This document shows, in pieces, positions 24,038-31,689 of a stretch of DNA of 64,000 nucleotides (position 1 is its first letter; the number at the start of each line of letters is the position of its first letter). The position numbers and the translations under genes were made by a program. Below the pieces are notes generated by a model, which saw nothing but the letters and a program-made list of their open reading frames with translations, was not told where the DNA came from and searched no databases. Origin of the DNA: an uncultured Pelagibacteraceae bacterium (GTDB lineage: Bacteria; Pseudomonadota; Alphaproteobacteria; Pelagibacterales; Pelagibacteraceae); contig CACOXS010000002.1 in the NCBI GenBank assembly GCA_902631255.1, positions 1-64,000 of the forward strand, in the 5' to 3' direction.

Positions 24038-24577
24038 TTACTTTTTTTCGTCTTTTGGGGCGTCTGCTTTTGGAGCTTCTGCTTTTGGAGCTTCCTCTTT
24101 TTTAGCTTCTGCTTTTGGAGCTTCCTCTTTTTTAGCGTCTGCTTTTGGAGCTTCCTCTTTTTTAGCTTCTGCTTTTGGAGCTTCCTCTTTTTTAGCGTCT
24201 GCTTTTGGAGCTTCCTCTTTTTTAGCTTCTGCTTTTGGAGCTTCCTCTTTTTTAGCTTCATCAGACCCTTCTTTTTTTCTATCTTTTTTTGGAATAGCTT
24301 TTTGAGGATTATTACCATTAGCAGGCATTGGCATTAACTCATTTTCACCTAAGATTCTTGCTACTCTTGTAGTCGGTTGTGCACCTTGGCCTAACCAATA
24401 TTTAATTCTTTCAGCCTCTAATCCTATTCTCTCTTTTTTTTCTTTAGGTAATAGAGGATTAAAAAAACCAACTTTTTCTATGAAACGTCCATCTCTTGCA
24501 AAACGACTATCAGCTACAACAACTTTGTAAACTGGTCTTTTCTTTGTTCCACCTCTTGATAATCTAAGTTTTAACAT
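24038..24577 (-). CDS. rpsP: Ribosomal protein S16 with a tandem-repeat C-terminal tail
   Basis: This is a 30S assembly protein. The core, about 85 residues, shows [37 protein letters not shown] and [19 protein letters not shown]. The rest of the 179 residues is a charged tail built from about six copies of a ten-residue unit, [10 protein letters not shown] or [10 protein letters not shown], then a short degenerate end. Normal S16 is about 80-90 residues. A strong Shine-Dalgarno (AAAGGAGAA) precedes the ATG at 24577. It follows ffh by 13 bases. The tail suits a flexible, surface-exposed extension; function unknown. Confidence 0.94.
   Translation of the reverse strand: MLKLRLSRGGTKKRPVYKVVVADSRFARDGRFIEKVGFFNPLLPKEKKERIGLEAERIKYWLGQGAQPTTRVARILGENELMPMPANGNNPQKAIPKKDRKKEGSDEAKKEEAPKAEAKKEEAPKADAKKEEAPKAEAKKEEAPKADAKKEEAPKAEAKKEEAPKAEAPKADAPKDEKK
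24066..24256. repeat. 30-bp tandem repeat array inside rpsP
   Basis: Five full 30-base units (starting at 24091, 24121, 24151, 24181 and 24211) are flanked by partial copies. Units are nearly identical and differ mainly at one base (gcttct versus gcgtct), which switches Glu and Asp in the encoded decapeptide and gives an alternating pattern. The near-perfect identity at DNA level, despite synonymous freedom, suggests recent expansion and likely copy-number variation between strains. Confidence 0.95.
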
Positions 24578-24590
24578 TTATTCTCCTTTT

Positions 24591-25949
24591 TTATTTTAAT
24601 TGATTAAATAATTCTGGTGGTATTCCTTTGTCAGACATACCTTTCAGATTTCCTTTAGACATCTTTCTCATCATTTCAGACATCATTTTAAATTGTTTTA
24701 ACAATTTATTGATAGTGGCTGGATCAGTTCCAGAACCATTAGCAATTCTTTTTTTTCTAGAACCATCAATTATTTTTGGGTTCTCTCTTTCTTTTTTTGT
24801 CATCGATAAGATTATAGCCTCGTTCTTAGTGATAACACTCTCGTCAATACCCGCAGCATCCATTTGTGATTTAACTTTAGAAATACCTGGCATAAAAGAC
24901 ATGATTCCCTCTATTCCACCCATTTTTTTCATCTGTCTTAGTTGAGTTAAATAATCTTGCATTGAAAATTGTCCCTTTTTTAAATTCTCTTCTGTCTTTT
25001 TAATATTTTCTTCACCTAAATCTTGTGCTGCTTTTTCAACTAGAGATACAATATCTCCCATTCCAAGAATTCGGTTAGCAATCCTATCAGGGTGAAACAC
25101 CTCAAAATTTTCAATTTTTTCTCCTACCCCTAAAAACTTAATTGGAACCTCTGATACAAATTTCATACTTACCGCGGCCCCACCTCTGGCATCACCATCA
25201 GCTCTTGTTAAAATAATTCCTGATAAACCTACAGTATTTTTAAATTCTTTTGCAACTGACGCTGCTACTTGACCTGTTAAAGAATCTGCAACTAAAAAAG
25301 TTTCAGCGGGATTGATTATATTTTCAATCTGCTTTATTTCACTCATCATTTGAAGATCTATTTGTGTTCTGCCAGCTGTATCAAATAAGATAATGTCGGC
25401 ACCATTTAAATTTGCAGCGCTTATTGCTCTCTGACAAATATCTGCTGGTTGTTGACCCTTTATAATTGGTAAAGTTAAGATATCATTTTGCTCACCTAAA
25501 GATTTCAATTGTTCTTGTGCAGCTGGTCTATAAATATCTAAGCTGACCATCATTACCTTCTTTTTCTTTGTATTTTCTAAATATCTTGCAAGTTTTGCAG
25601 TAGTGGTGGTTTTACCTGAACCTTGTAGACCAACTAACATCATTGGTACGGGAGGAACGGCGTTTAAATTTACATCAATGTTTTTTTCACCTAATAAATT
25701 AACTAATTCGTCATAAACAATTTTTACAACCATATCACCAGGAGATGTAGATCTGATAATTTCTTGCCCTAAAGCTTTAGGTTTTACTTTTTCAATAAAA
25801 TCTTTTGCGACCTCAAGTGATACATCAGCCTCTAGTAAGGCTTGTCTAATAGCTCTAAGGCCTTCATCAACTTGGCTCTCATCAAGCGAAGGGGCTTTTT
25901 TCAGGGAGGAAAAAACTTCCTCAAATTTATTTGTTAAATTTTCAAACAT
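24591..25949 (-). CDS. ffh: Signal recognition particle protein Ffh (SRP54)
   Basis: Ffh is the SRP GTPase that binds signal sequences and SRP RNA. The N domain opens MFENLTNKFEEVFSSL; the G domain has GLQGSGKTTTTAKLARYL, DIYRPAAQEQL, DTAGRTQID, and TRADGDARGGAAVS. The C-terminal M domain is Met-rich (QFKMMSEMMRKMSKG). I start at ATG 25949 (452 residues); an in-frame extension to 25976 is not family-like and would cover a predicted leader hairpin. There is no clear Shine-Dalgarno, consistent with control by the upstream structured leader. Its receptor FtsY is encoded divergently two genes away. Confidence 0.96.
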   Translation of the reverse strand: MFENLTNKFEEVFSSLKKAPSLDESQVDEGLRAIRQALLEADVSLEVAKDFIEKVKPKALGQEIIRSTSPGDMVVKIVYDELVNLLGEKNIDVNLNAVPPVPMMLVGLQGSGKTTTTAKLARYLENTKKKKVMMVSLDIYRPAAQEQLKSLGEQNDILTLPIIKGQQPADICQRAISAANLNGADIILFDTAGRTQIDLQMMSEIKQIENIINPAETFLVADSLTGQVAASVAKEFKNTVGLSGIILTRADGDARGGAAVSMKFVSEVPIKFLGVGEKIENFEVFHPDRIANRILGMGDIVSLVEKAAQDLGEENIKKTEENLKKGQFSMQDYLTQLRQMKKMGGIEGIMSFMPGISKVKSQMDAAGIDESVITKNEAIILSMTKKERENPKIIDGSRKKRIANGSGTDPATINKLLKQFKMMSEMMRKMSKGNLKGMSDKGIPPELFNQLK

Positions 25950-25964
25950 ATTTATTTCACACAG

Positions 25965-26056
25965 CAGTAATCGCACTAGTGGGCGAACCCTCGCTGACTA
26001 GTGTCGATCTCTTTGTTTCCAAAGACACCGCAAATTTAACGTTTTTGCGGAAACTG
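25965..26056 (-). ncRNA. Candidate structured leader RNA upstream of ffh
   Basis: On the minus strand this untranslated stretch can fold into three successive hairpins. The first has a 7-bp stem CCGCAAA/TTTGCGG (26028-26034 with 26044-26050). The second is TCTTTG/CAAAGA (26010-26015 with 26020-26025). The third is a composite: CACTAGT/ACTAGTG (25974-25980 with 25997-26003) enclosing GCGA/TCGC. The last hairpin ends 24 bases before the ffh ATG. I recall a candidate RNA family named ffh reported from Pelagibacter; I have not compared sequences. It lacks the conserved GGAA tetraloop and AGCAG strand of SRP RNA. Confidence 0.65.
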
Positions 26057-26095
26057 CCACAAACTATAATAGAGGTTCAAAAAGTCAATAAATAA
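26057..26095. promoter_or_regulatory. Putative divergent promoter region for ffh leader and dapF
   Basis: A near-palindromic ACTATAATAG (26063-26072) can serve as a -10 element in either direction. Toward dapF it reads TATAAT (26065-26070). Toward ffh it reads TATAGT (26068-26063) with TTATTG (26091-26086) as a possible -35 at 17-base spacing. That would start the ffh transcript near 26056, just before the first leader hairpin. This is pattern matching only; the -35 for dapF is weak. Confidence 0.35.
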
Positions 26096-26110
26096 GTTAA
26101 ATAACTATAT

Positions 26111-26935
26111 ATGGATATTAGGGCTTTTAAAATGGATGGATTAGGTAATGATTTTGTAATAATTGATAATAGACAAAAGATTACCAATTTGACTAAAGAT
26201 CAAATCATAAAAATTTGTGATAGAAATTTTATTGGCTGTGATCAATTAATATTTATTGAGTCTAGCAAATCAAGTGATGCAAATTTAAAATTTTTTAATT
26301 CTGATGGAGGAGAGTCTGGTGCGTGTGGAAATGGTACTAGATGTGTTGCAAAATTAATCTCCGAGGAGACAAAATCTGAAAACATCATTTTGTCAACTTC
26401 AAATGGAAATTTAGAGTCAAAAATATTAGATAAAAACATTGTTACGACTGAAATTGGTAAAGCTAAATTACAATGGAACGAAATTCCTTTATCAGAAAAA
26501 CTAGATACGAAAAATTTAAATATTAAGATTATTGATTCAAATAACAAAGAACATTCGGGTGGGACGGCAGTTAATGTTGGAAATCCACATATTGTTTTTT
26601 TTGTAAACGAAATTGAAAATTTTAATATTGAAAAAATTGGACCCGAAATTGAAAATCATAAAATTTTTCCAGAAAAATGTAATGTTACAATTGCTACAAT
26701 AATTAATAAAAATTTAATTAAAGTGAAGGTATGGGAGAGAGGAGCGGGGCTTACCAAAGCATGTGGAACAGCTGCATGTGCAACAGCATTTGCTGGTAAA
26801 TTAAATAATCTTACTGAAAATAAAACAGACATAGAATTTCAAACAGGTAAATTATCAATTCTTATAGATGATAAAAATTCAATCCACATGAAAGGACCCG
26901 TTTCAGAAATAAAAGAAATTGAGTTCAAACTATAA
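26111..26935 (+). CDS. dapF: Diaminopimelate epimerase
   Basis: It converts LL- to meso-diaminopimelate for peptidoglycan and lysine. The cofactor-free racemase pair of cysteines is visible: GACGNGTRC in the first half and KACGTAACA in the second. The start MDIRAFKMDGLGNDFVIID is classic. The length of 274 residues is standard. The stop overlaps the ftsY ATG by one base. It pairs functionally with asd on the opposite strand in the diaminopimelate pathway. Confidence 0.97.
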   Translation: MDIRAFKMDGLGNDFVIIDNRQKITNLTKDQIIKICDRNFIGCDQLIFIESSKSSDANLKFFNSDGGESGACGNGTRCVAKLISEETKSENIILSTSNGNLESKILDKNIVTTEIGKAKLQWNEIPLSEKLDTKNLNIKIIDSNNKEHSGGTAVNVGNPHIVFFVNEIENFNIEKIGPEIENHKIFPEKCNVTIATIINKNLIKVKVWERGAGLTKACGTAACATAFAGKLNNLTENKTDIEFQTGKLSILIDDKNSIHMKGPVSEIKEIEFKL

Positions 26936-27852
26936 TGGGAATTTTTGATAAATTTAAGATAGGCTTTAAAAAAAGTGCATCTGCACTGACATCTGGACTA
27001 AAAGAAATAATTATAAAAAAAGAGATTGACGATAAAAATTTAAATAAAATTGAAGAATTTTTAATTGAGTCAGATGTAGGTGTCGAGGCTGCGTCTGAAA
27101 TCAAGGAAATCATTTCAAGTAAAAAAATCGATCCAAATAAAGATTTATCAACCGAGATAAATCTTATTTTAAAAGAATATATTATTAATCTAATGAAACC
27201 TTTAGAGAATAATTCTTTTTTCGAAAAAAAAGATAAACTCAATGCAACATTAATCTCAGGTGTGAATGGTGTTGGCAAAACAACAACTATTGGTAAAATA
27301 GGTAAAATTTTAAAAACTAATGGAAACAAAGTTATGTTTGCCGCTTCTGATACTTTTCGAGCAGCAGCTATTGAACAATTAGAAAACTGGGCAAATAAAA
27401 TTGACGTTAAAATAACTAAATCATCTCAAGGTTCTGATCCAGCATCAGTCGCATATAAAGCAGTTGAAGAAGCAATCAAAAATAATTTTCACCAAGTATT
27501 AATCGATACTGCTGGAAGACTACAAAATAAAAAAAATTTAATGGAGGAATATAAAAAGATAGCCAATGTAACAAAAAAAATTGACCAGGATGCCCCTCAC
27601 AACATTATTTTAGTTTTAGACGCAACATCGGGACAGAATGTAATTAATCAAGTAGAAGAGTTTAACAAAATTATTCCATTAACTGGTTTAATCATGACCA
27701 AATTAGATGGAACTGCCAAAGGCGGTATTCTACTGGCGATAGCAAAAAAATATCAACTACCTATTATAGCTTTAGGCTTGGGCGAAAAAGAAGACGACTT
27801 ACAATTATTCAATGCAGAAAAATTTGCTGAGGCTTTTACTCAGGTTAATTGA
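26935..27852 (+). CDS. ftsY: SRP receptor FtsY
   Basis: This is the membrane-associated GTPase that docks SRP-ribosome complexes. The N-terminus MGIFDKFKIGFKKSASAL is the compact NG domain; the long acidic A domain of E. coli FtsY is absent, as in many alphaproteobacteria. G motifs: GVNGVGKTTTIGKI, DTFRAAAIEQL, DTAGRLQNKKNLMEE, and TKLDGTAKGG, ending in ALGLGEKEDDLQLF. The 305 residues fit. It overlaps dapF by one base and converges on a minus-strand gene with an eight-base overlap. Together with the divergent ffh this groups protein and receptor of the SRP pathway. Confidence 0.96.
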   Translation: MGIFDKFKIGFKKSASALTSGLKEIIIKKEIDDKNLNKIEEFLIESDVGVEAASEIKEIISSKKIDPNKDLSTEINLILKEYIINLMKPLENNSFFEKKDKLNATLISGVNGVGKTTTIGKIGKILKTNGNKVMFAASDTFRAAAIEQLENWANKIDVKITKSSQGSDPASVAYKAVEEAIKNNFHQVLIDTAGRLQNKKNLMEEYKKIANVTKKIDQDAPHNIILVLDATSGQNVINQVEEFNKIIPLTGLIMTKLDGTAKGGILLAIAKKYQLPIIALGLGEKEDDLQLFNAEKFAEAFTQVN

Positions 27853-28408
27853 TTAAATTACTCGAGATTAAAGGTTTATAAATACTACACTTATAATTAT
27901 CTTTAAATTTATAATGCCCACAATCCTTAGAAAAAGACGAAATAATAAAATCAAATTTTCCTGTAGTGGGGTAAAGTTCAAGTTTCTTATTAAAAATATC
28001 ATACTTAAAGTTTGCATTTAAACTTTTAACCGCACTAATCATCACCAGTGTTTTATCATCTTTTAAAAGATAATAAGCAAAGTCGTCTGGAAATACAGGA
28101 AAGTCATATTCCTCTAAATGAAATTTGGCTTGAGAGGGAAACCAATCATAAGAGATCAATGGTGAAGAAGACTTTGTTGAATAATTATAGATATAAAGAT
28201 CTTTTGGATAATCATTTATATAATTACTTTCTTCACCTCTAGCTAAAATCGATTTCTCTCGCCCCTTAAAATATAGTGCAAATTTTTTATTGTGTGAGTC
28301 CATATGATCTATGTGAAATAAATCGTCAGGATAAAATGAATTATCTTTCGAAAAAGCAAAGCTTTTTAAAGTTATGAATAAAATAATAATAATAAAAACA
28401 TTTTTCAC
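27845..28408 (-). CDS. Hypothetical secreted protein
   Basis: The 187-residue product starts with a signal peptide (hydrophobic stretch IIIILFITLKSFAFS, likely cleavage near residue 20). The remainder is rich in Tyr, Asp, Phe and Lys with two Cys near the C-terminus (DCGHYKF and YKCSIYK) that could form a disulfide in the periplasm. I recognise no family. The start is GTG at 28408. The 3' end overlaps the end of ftsY by eight bases. Possibly transcribed separately, since 49 bases separate it from the next minus-strand gene. Confidence 0.7.
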   Translation of the reverse strand: MKNVFIIIILFITLKSFAFSKDNSFYPDDLFHIDHMDSHNKKFALYFKGREKSILARGEESNYINDYPKDLYIYNYSTKSSSPLISYDWFPSQAKFHLEEYDFPVFPDDFAYYLLKDDKTLVMISAVKSLNANFKYDIFNKKLELYPTTGKFDFIISSFSKDCGHYKFKDNYKCSIYKPLISSNLIN

Positions 28409-28457
28409 TTTTTAAGCTTAATCTTTAATCTTGAAAAATATTTGTTTAGAATATGGC

Positions 28458-29276
28458 TTAATTTAAATTAATCAAAAAAGAGTTTAGTGCTTTTACAAAA
28501 CTCTCGTCATACTCCATCATATGATTGTCATATTTGGTAAAATACGAATATTTGGGTTCATTAGCTATTTCAAACATCTTTTTACCCATTTCAAAAGGAA
28601 CTATTTGATCTTTTTCGCCATGCATTATCAAAATAGGAGATTTAATATTTTTAATTTTATTTTTATTTTCAAATTTATCTTTGAGTAAAAGACCAACGGG
28701 TATATATGGATAAAATTTTTTAGCCGCATCAATCATTGATGTGAATGGGGTTTCTAAAATAACACCTGCAAACTCTTTGTTCTGGGATAAATGTGTTGCA
28801 ACTCCTGTTCCTAATGATTCTCCATAAATTACTATATTTTTTTCATCAACACCTTTTTTTACCAACCATTTAATTGCACTTTCACCATCCTCATATAATC
28901 CAGACTCCGATGGTTTACCCTCATTACCACTAAAACCTCTCCAAGCAATTATTAAAAAATTAACACTCATGTCTCTAAAATGATTTAATTTATGAATTCT
29001 ATTTTCTAAAGATCCGGCATTTCCATGAAAAAATAGAATTGTTTTATTTTTTTTTATATCTTTTTCATGATACCAACCCAATAAATCTAATCCATCTTGG
29101 GTTGGAACTTTTACTTTTTCAATATAAACTGAGAGTTTGTCATCAAAATAATTATTTTCATCTGGATGATACATTAAGTTCCTTTGATAGAAATAAAGAA
29201 ATACTAAGAGAAATAAGTAAACTAAAATTGTTAGTTGTAAAAATAATAACAAACTATTCCTAAACCTTTTTAACAT
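28458..29276 (-). CDS. Membrane-anchored alpha/beta hydrolase (BEM46/YfhR type)
   Basis: An N-terminal transmembrane segment (LLLFLQLTILVYLFLLVFLY, about residues 8-28) precedes RNLMYHPD, a motif typical of the BEM46/YfhR group. The hydrolase core has FFHGNAGSLENR, WRGFSGNEGKPSE, the nucleophile elbow YGESLGTGVA, HGEKDQIVP with the acid, and a late His in DNHMMEYDE. It is 272 residues long. Likely faces the periplasm as an anchored esterase or thioesterase; the substrate is unknown. It overlaps the upstream transporter gene by 17 bases, so the two are probably co-expressed. Confidence 0.85.
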   Translation of the reverse strand: MLKRFRNSLLLFLQLTILVYLFLLVFLYFYQRNLMYHPDENNYFDDKLSVYIEKVKVPTQDGLDLLGWYHEKDIKKNKTILFFHGNAGSLENRIHKLNHFRDMSVNFLIIAWRGFSGNEGKPSESGLYEDGESAIKWLVKKGVDEKNIVIYGESLGTGVATHLSQNKEFAGVILETPFTSMIDAAKKFYPYIPVGLLLKDKFENKNKIKNIKSPILIMHGEKDQIVPFEMGKKMFEIANEPKYSYFTKYDNHMMEYDESFVKALNSFLINLN

Positions 29277-30165
29277 TATTTTTCTTTGTTAAATATACGC
29301 CAAAAAATACCAGAACAGTCCCAATAATATGGTAATTTTCAAATTTTTCGTCAAATAAAAAGTATCCATAAATTGCACCGTAAACTGTAAAAACATAAAG
29401 CGTAAAGCCAGTTAAAGATGCACCTAATTTTTTTTGAGCTATAGTATAAAGTGTAAAGGCAATTATCCCTGGCGATATAGCAGCAAAAATCACCCATAAA
29501 TAAAATTCCGTTACAAAAATAGTCTCTTTATAAAATAATTCCTCACCAACATAAAAGGGTAGCAAACTTAAAGCACCAAAAAAGGAAATCATAGTAAATC
29601 TATCAAAAATTTTTAATTTTGATTTCCAATAAAATAAATAAATAGAATATAAAGCCCAACCAACTGCAGCAGCTAACATCCATAAATCACCAATTGTAAA
29701 TCTAAGATTAATTAGTAAATCAATATCACCTTTAATAATAATGACAAAAACACCAATCAAACAAGCAATTAAACCAATTACCTTTGTCAAATTTATTTTT
29801 TCTTGAAAAAAGAAATATGAAATCAAAATAATAAAAACTGGAGAGGATGTATAAATTATTCCCATATTAGTTACAGTTGTTGTCTCACCAGCTAAAAAAG
29901 GGAAAGCGCCGCATACACCACACCCCATTGACCCTAAAAAAAATAATTTTTTACATTCCTTTTTAATTATATGAAAATTATTTTTTAAAGTTACATAAGT
30001 AAATGGTAATAAAATCAAAAAAACTACTGCCCAACGCCAAAATGCAAGTGAAATAGGCGGGACAAATTCAACACCACCTCTAGCAACAACTAAGTTACTA
30101 GCCATAAAGATTGGTTGTATAAATAGTAATGATAATGGAAATATATCTGTCTTAATATTTTTCAA
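29260..30165 (-). CDS. EamA/DMT-family transporter
   Basis: This is a ten-helix drug/metabolite transporter of 301 residues with the duplicated EamA architecture: first repeat about residues 10-145, second about 155-295. Recognisable pieces include FWRWAVVFLILLPF, a TSSPVFIILISYFFFQE segment closing repeat one, and the matching end of repeat two, GAIYGYFLFDE. The substrate cannot be read from sequence; members export or import amino acids and metabolites. The start is TTG at 30165, preceded by the 58-residue gene 11 bases upstream. It overlaps the hydrolase gene downstream. Confidence 0.88.
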   Translation of the reverse strand: MKNIKTDIFPLSLLFIQPIFMASNLVVARGGVEFVPPISLAFWRWAVVFLILLPFTYVTLKNNFHIIKKECKKLFFLGSMGCGVCGAFPFLAGETTTVTNMGIIYTSSPVFIILISYFFFQEKINLTKVIGLIACLIGVFVIIIKGDIDLLINLRFTIGDLWMLAAAVGWALYSIYLFYWKSKLKIFDRFTMISFFGALSLLPFYVGEELFYKETIFVTEFYLWVIFAAISPGIIAFTLYTIAQKKLGASLTGFTLYVFTVYGAIYGYFLFDEKFENYHIIGTVLVFFGVYLTKKNNVKKV

Positions 30166-30176
30166 TTTAATTGATA

Positions 30177-30353
30177 TTAATCTTTATCAAAAAAGGCTTC
30201 GTATATCATCATGATGATAGCTGCACCCATTAAGAGATAAACTGGAATAACATCCAAGAAGCCTATCATCATTGATCTTGTCAAAGTTGTAGCTAAACCA
30301 ATTAAAAAGAAAACTGCAAAAGATAATCCTATGATTGTAGTAATTTTATTCAT
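30177..30353 (-). CDS. Small two-helix membrane protein (58 aa) at the end of the TRAP operon
   Basis: This short frame begins at ATG 30353, two bases after the amidase stop (30355), and ends with TAA at 30177. The 58 residues contain two hydrophobic helices (about 5-24 and 35-51) joined by a short loop, ending with acidic YEAFFDKD. I recognise no family. The perfect fit in the gap, codon use like its neighbours and membrane character support a real gene. It may assist the transporter or amidase encoded upstream; this is inference. Confidence 0.7.
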   Translation of the reverse strand: MNKITTIIGLSFAVFFLIGLATTLTRSMMIGFLDVIPVYLLMGAAIIMMIYEAFFDKD

Positions 30354-30354
30354 T

Positions 30355-31683
30355 TTATTCCTGACATTCTTTTTCTAACCAATTAGCAACTCCTAGAAAT
30401 CTATGATCATCATATTTATTGCCAATTAATTGAACACCTAATGGTAAATTATTTTCTCCTTCAAGTAAAGGTAACGAAATACATGGTGTGCCAAGATAAG
30501 ACCAAACTTTATTAAATTCTGCTGTTCCTGTACTTTTTAAACCCTTCGGTGCAACACCTGGGCTAGCTGGTGACAAAACTCCATGATAATCCTCAAAAAC
30601 TTCCTCGTAAGACTCATAGCCTCTTTTCATAAAATCAATTGCTTCTGCGTATTCTTTCGCGGAATGTTTATTGCCTTTGATAATTGCATCTTGCATATAC
30701 TTAGACAATTTCTTTTTAAATTTTTTAAAATACACTGAAAAATTATTGGCTAAATCAGTCTCATGAATAATTTGGTGATACTTGTGAATATCCTTAAAAT
30801 AAGAAGGTGTATCAAAAATCTCGATATTTTTTTTGAATGAATTAATAAAATATTCAAACGACTCTCTAGACTTTTTATCTATTAATTTCCAATGTTCAGT
30901 TTTATAAAAAATAAATTTAGGATCAAATAAAGGTCCTTTTTTTGTCTCAGATAAAATATTTTCCGTTGAGTAATGTATAGTTGCTGGATCAAATTTATCT
31001 TTTTTTATCAATACTTTTGCCAACATAGCCACATCCTCAACTTTTCGGCCAAAGATTCCTATATGATCTAGATTGTAAGAAGTTCTTAAAACACCATTTC
31101 TAGATATCAAACCATAACTAGGTTTATAACCCACAACTCCACAATAGGATGCTGGTCTAATAATGGATCCTCCAGTTTGTGATCCAATTGATGCAGGTGC
31201 CATAAACGAAGCCACTGAAGCAGCTGATCCGCTTGAAGAACCACCTGGTGTTCTTGTTTTATCATGTGGATTTGTGGTTGCCGGGGGTCCTAAATAAGCA
31301 AGTTCTGAGGTTGCTGTTTTACCCATTACGATTGCTCCGGATGAATGAAGCAGATCAATTATTTCAGCATTTTGTGAATATGATTTACCTTTTCTAATAA
31401 CTGTTCCACATTCGGTTGGCATATCAACTGTCCCAATAATGTCTTTAACCGCAATAGGCACTCCATGAAGTGGACCAATTGGTTTACCAGATCTTCTATG
31501 ATCATCAGCTTCTGCAGCTTTTTCTAATAAAACTTTTTTGTCAAAATGGGCCCAAGCCTTTATGTCTTTGTCAAATTTATTGATTCTCTCGATATACTTT
31601 TCACAAACATCAACAGAAGTGAGTTGAGCATCTTTAATCTTTGTAGCAAGTTCTTCAAGACTTAAAGAAAATATATCTGTCAT
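30355..31683 (-). CDS. Amidase-signature hydrolase
   Basis: This amidase-signature enzyme of 442 residues has the Ser-cisSer-Lys triad elements: Lys in GVPIAVKDIIGT, and serines in PGGSSSGSAASVAS and GSQTGGSIIRPASYCGVVG. The family includes GatA, but there is no gatB or gatC here, and the C-terminal half is shorter and divergent, so a metabolic amidase is likelier. It lies seven bases after the dctM stop. Inference: it hydrolyses an amide imported by the TRAP system, or cuts a nitrogen source related to it. Cytoplasmic; no signal peptide seen. Confidence 0.88.
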   Translation of the reverse strand: MTDIFSLSLEELATKIKDAQLTSVDVCEKYIERINKFDKDIKAWAHFDKKVLLEKAAEADDHRRSGKPIGPLHGVPIAVKDIIGTVDMPTECGTVIRKGKSYSQNAEIIDLLHSSGAIVMGKTATSELAYLGPPATTNPHDKTRTPGGSSSGSAASVASFMAPASIGSQTGGSIIRPASYCGVVGYKPSYGLISRNGVLRTSYNLDHIGIFGRKVEDVAMLAKVLIKKDKFDPATIHYSTENILSETKKGPLFDPKFIFYKTEHWKLIDKKSRESFEYFINSFKKNIEIFDTPSYFKDIHKYHQIIHETDLANNFSVYFKKFKKKLSKYMQDAIIKGNKHSAKEYAEAIDFMKRGYESYEEVFEDYHGVLSPASPGVAPKGLKSTGTAEFNKVWSYLGTPCISLPLLEGENNLPLGVQLIGNKYDDHRFLGVANWLEKECQE

Positions 31684-31689
31684 CTAAAA

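Noticed and set aside
24066..24256. Possible CRISPR array from regular 30-bp repeats
   Set aside because: The repeats are contiguous with no spacers and code for the S16 tail; there are no cas genes.
23938..24318. 126-codon minus-strand frame with KKRKLQKQ repeats
   Set aside because: It is a shifted reading of the rpsP repeat array and overlaps rpsP and trmD; the repetitive composition comes from the S16 tail DNA.
25950..26110. SRP (4.5S) RNA gene
   Set aside because: No GGAA tetraloop or matching AGCAG strand on either strand; hairpins are separate rather than one long rod.
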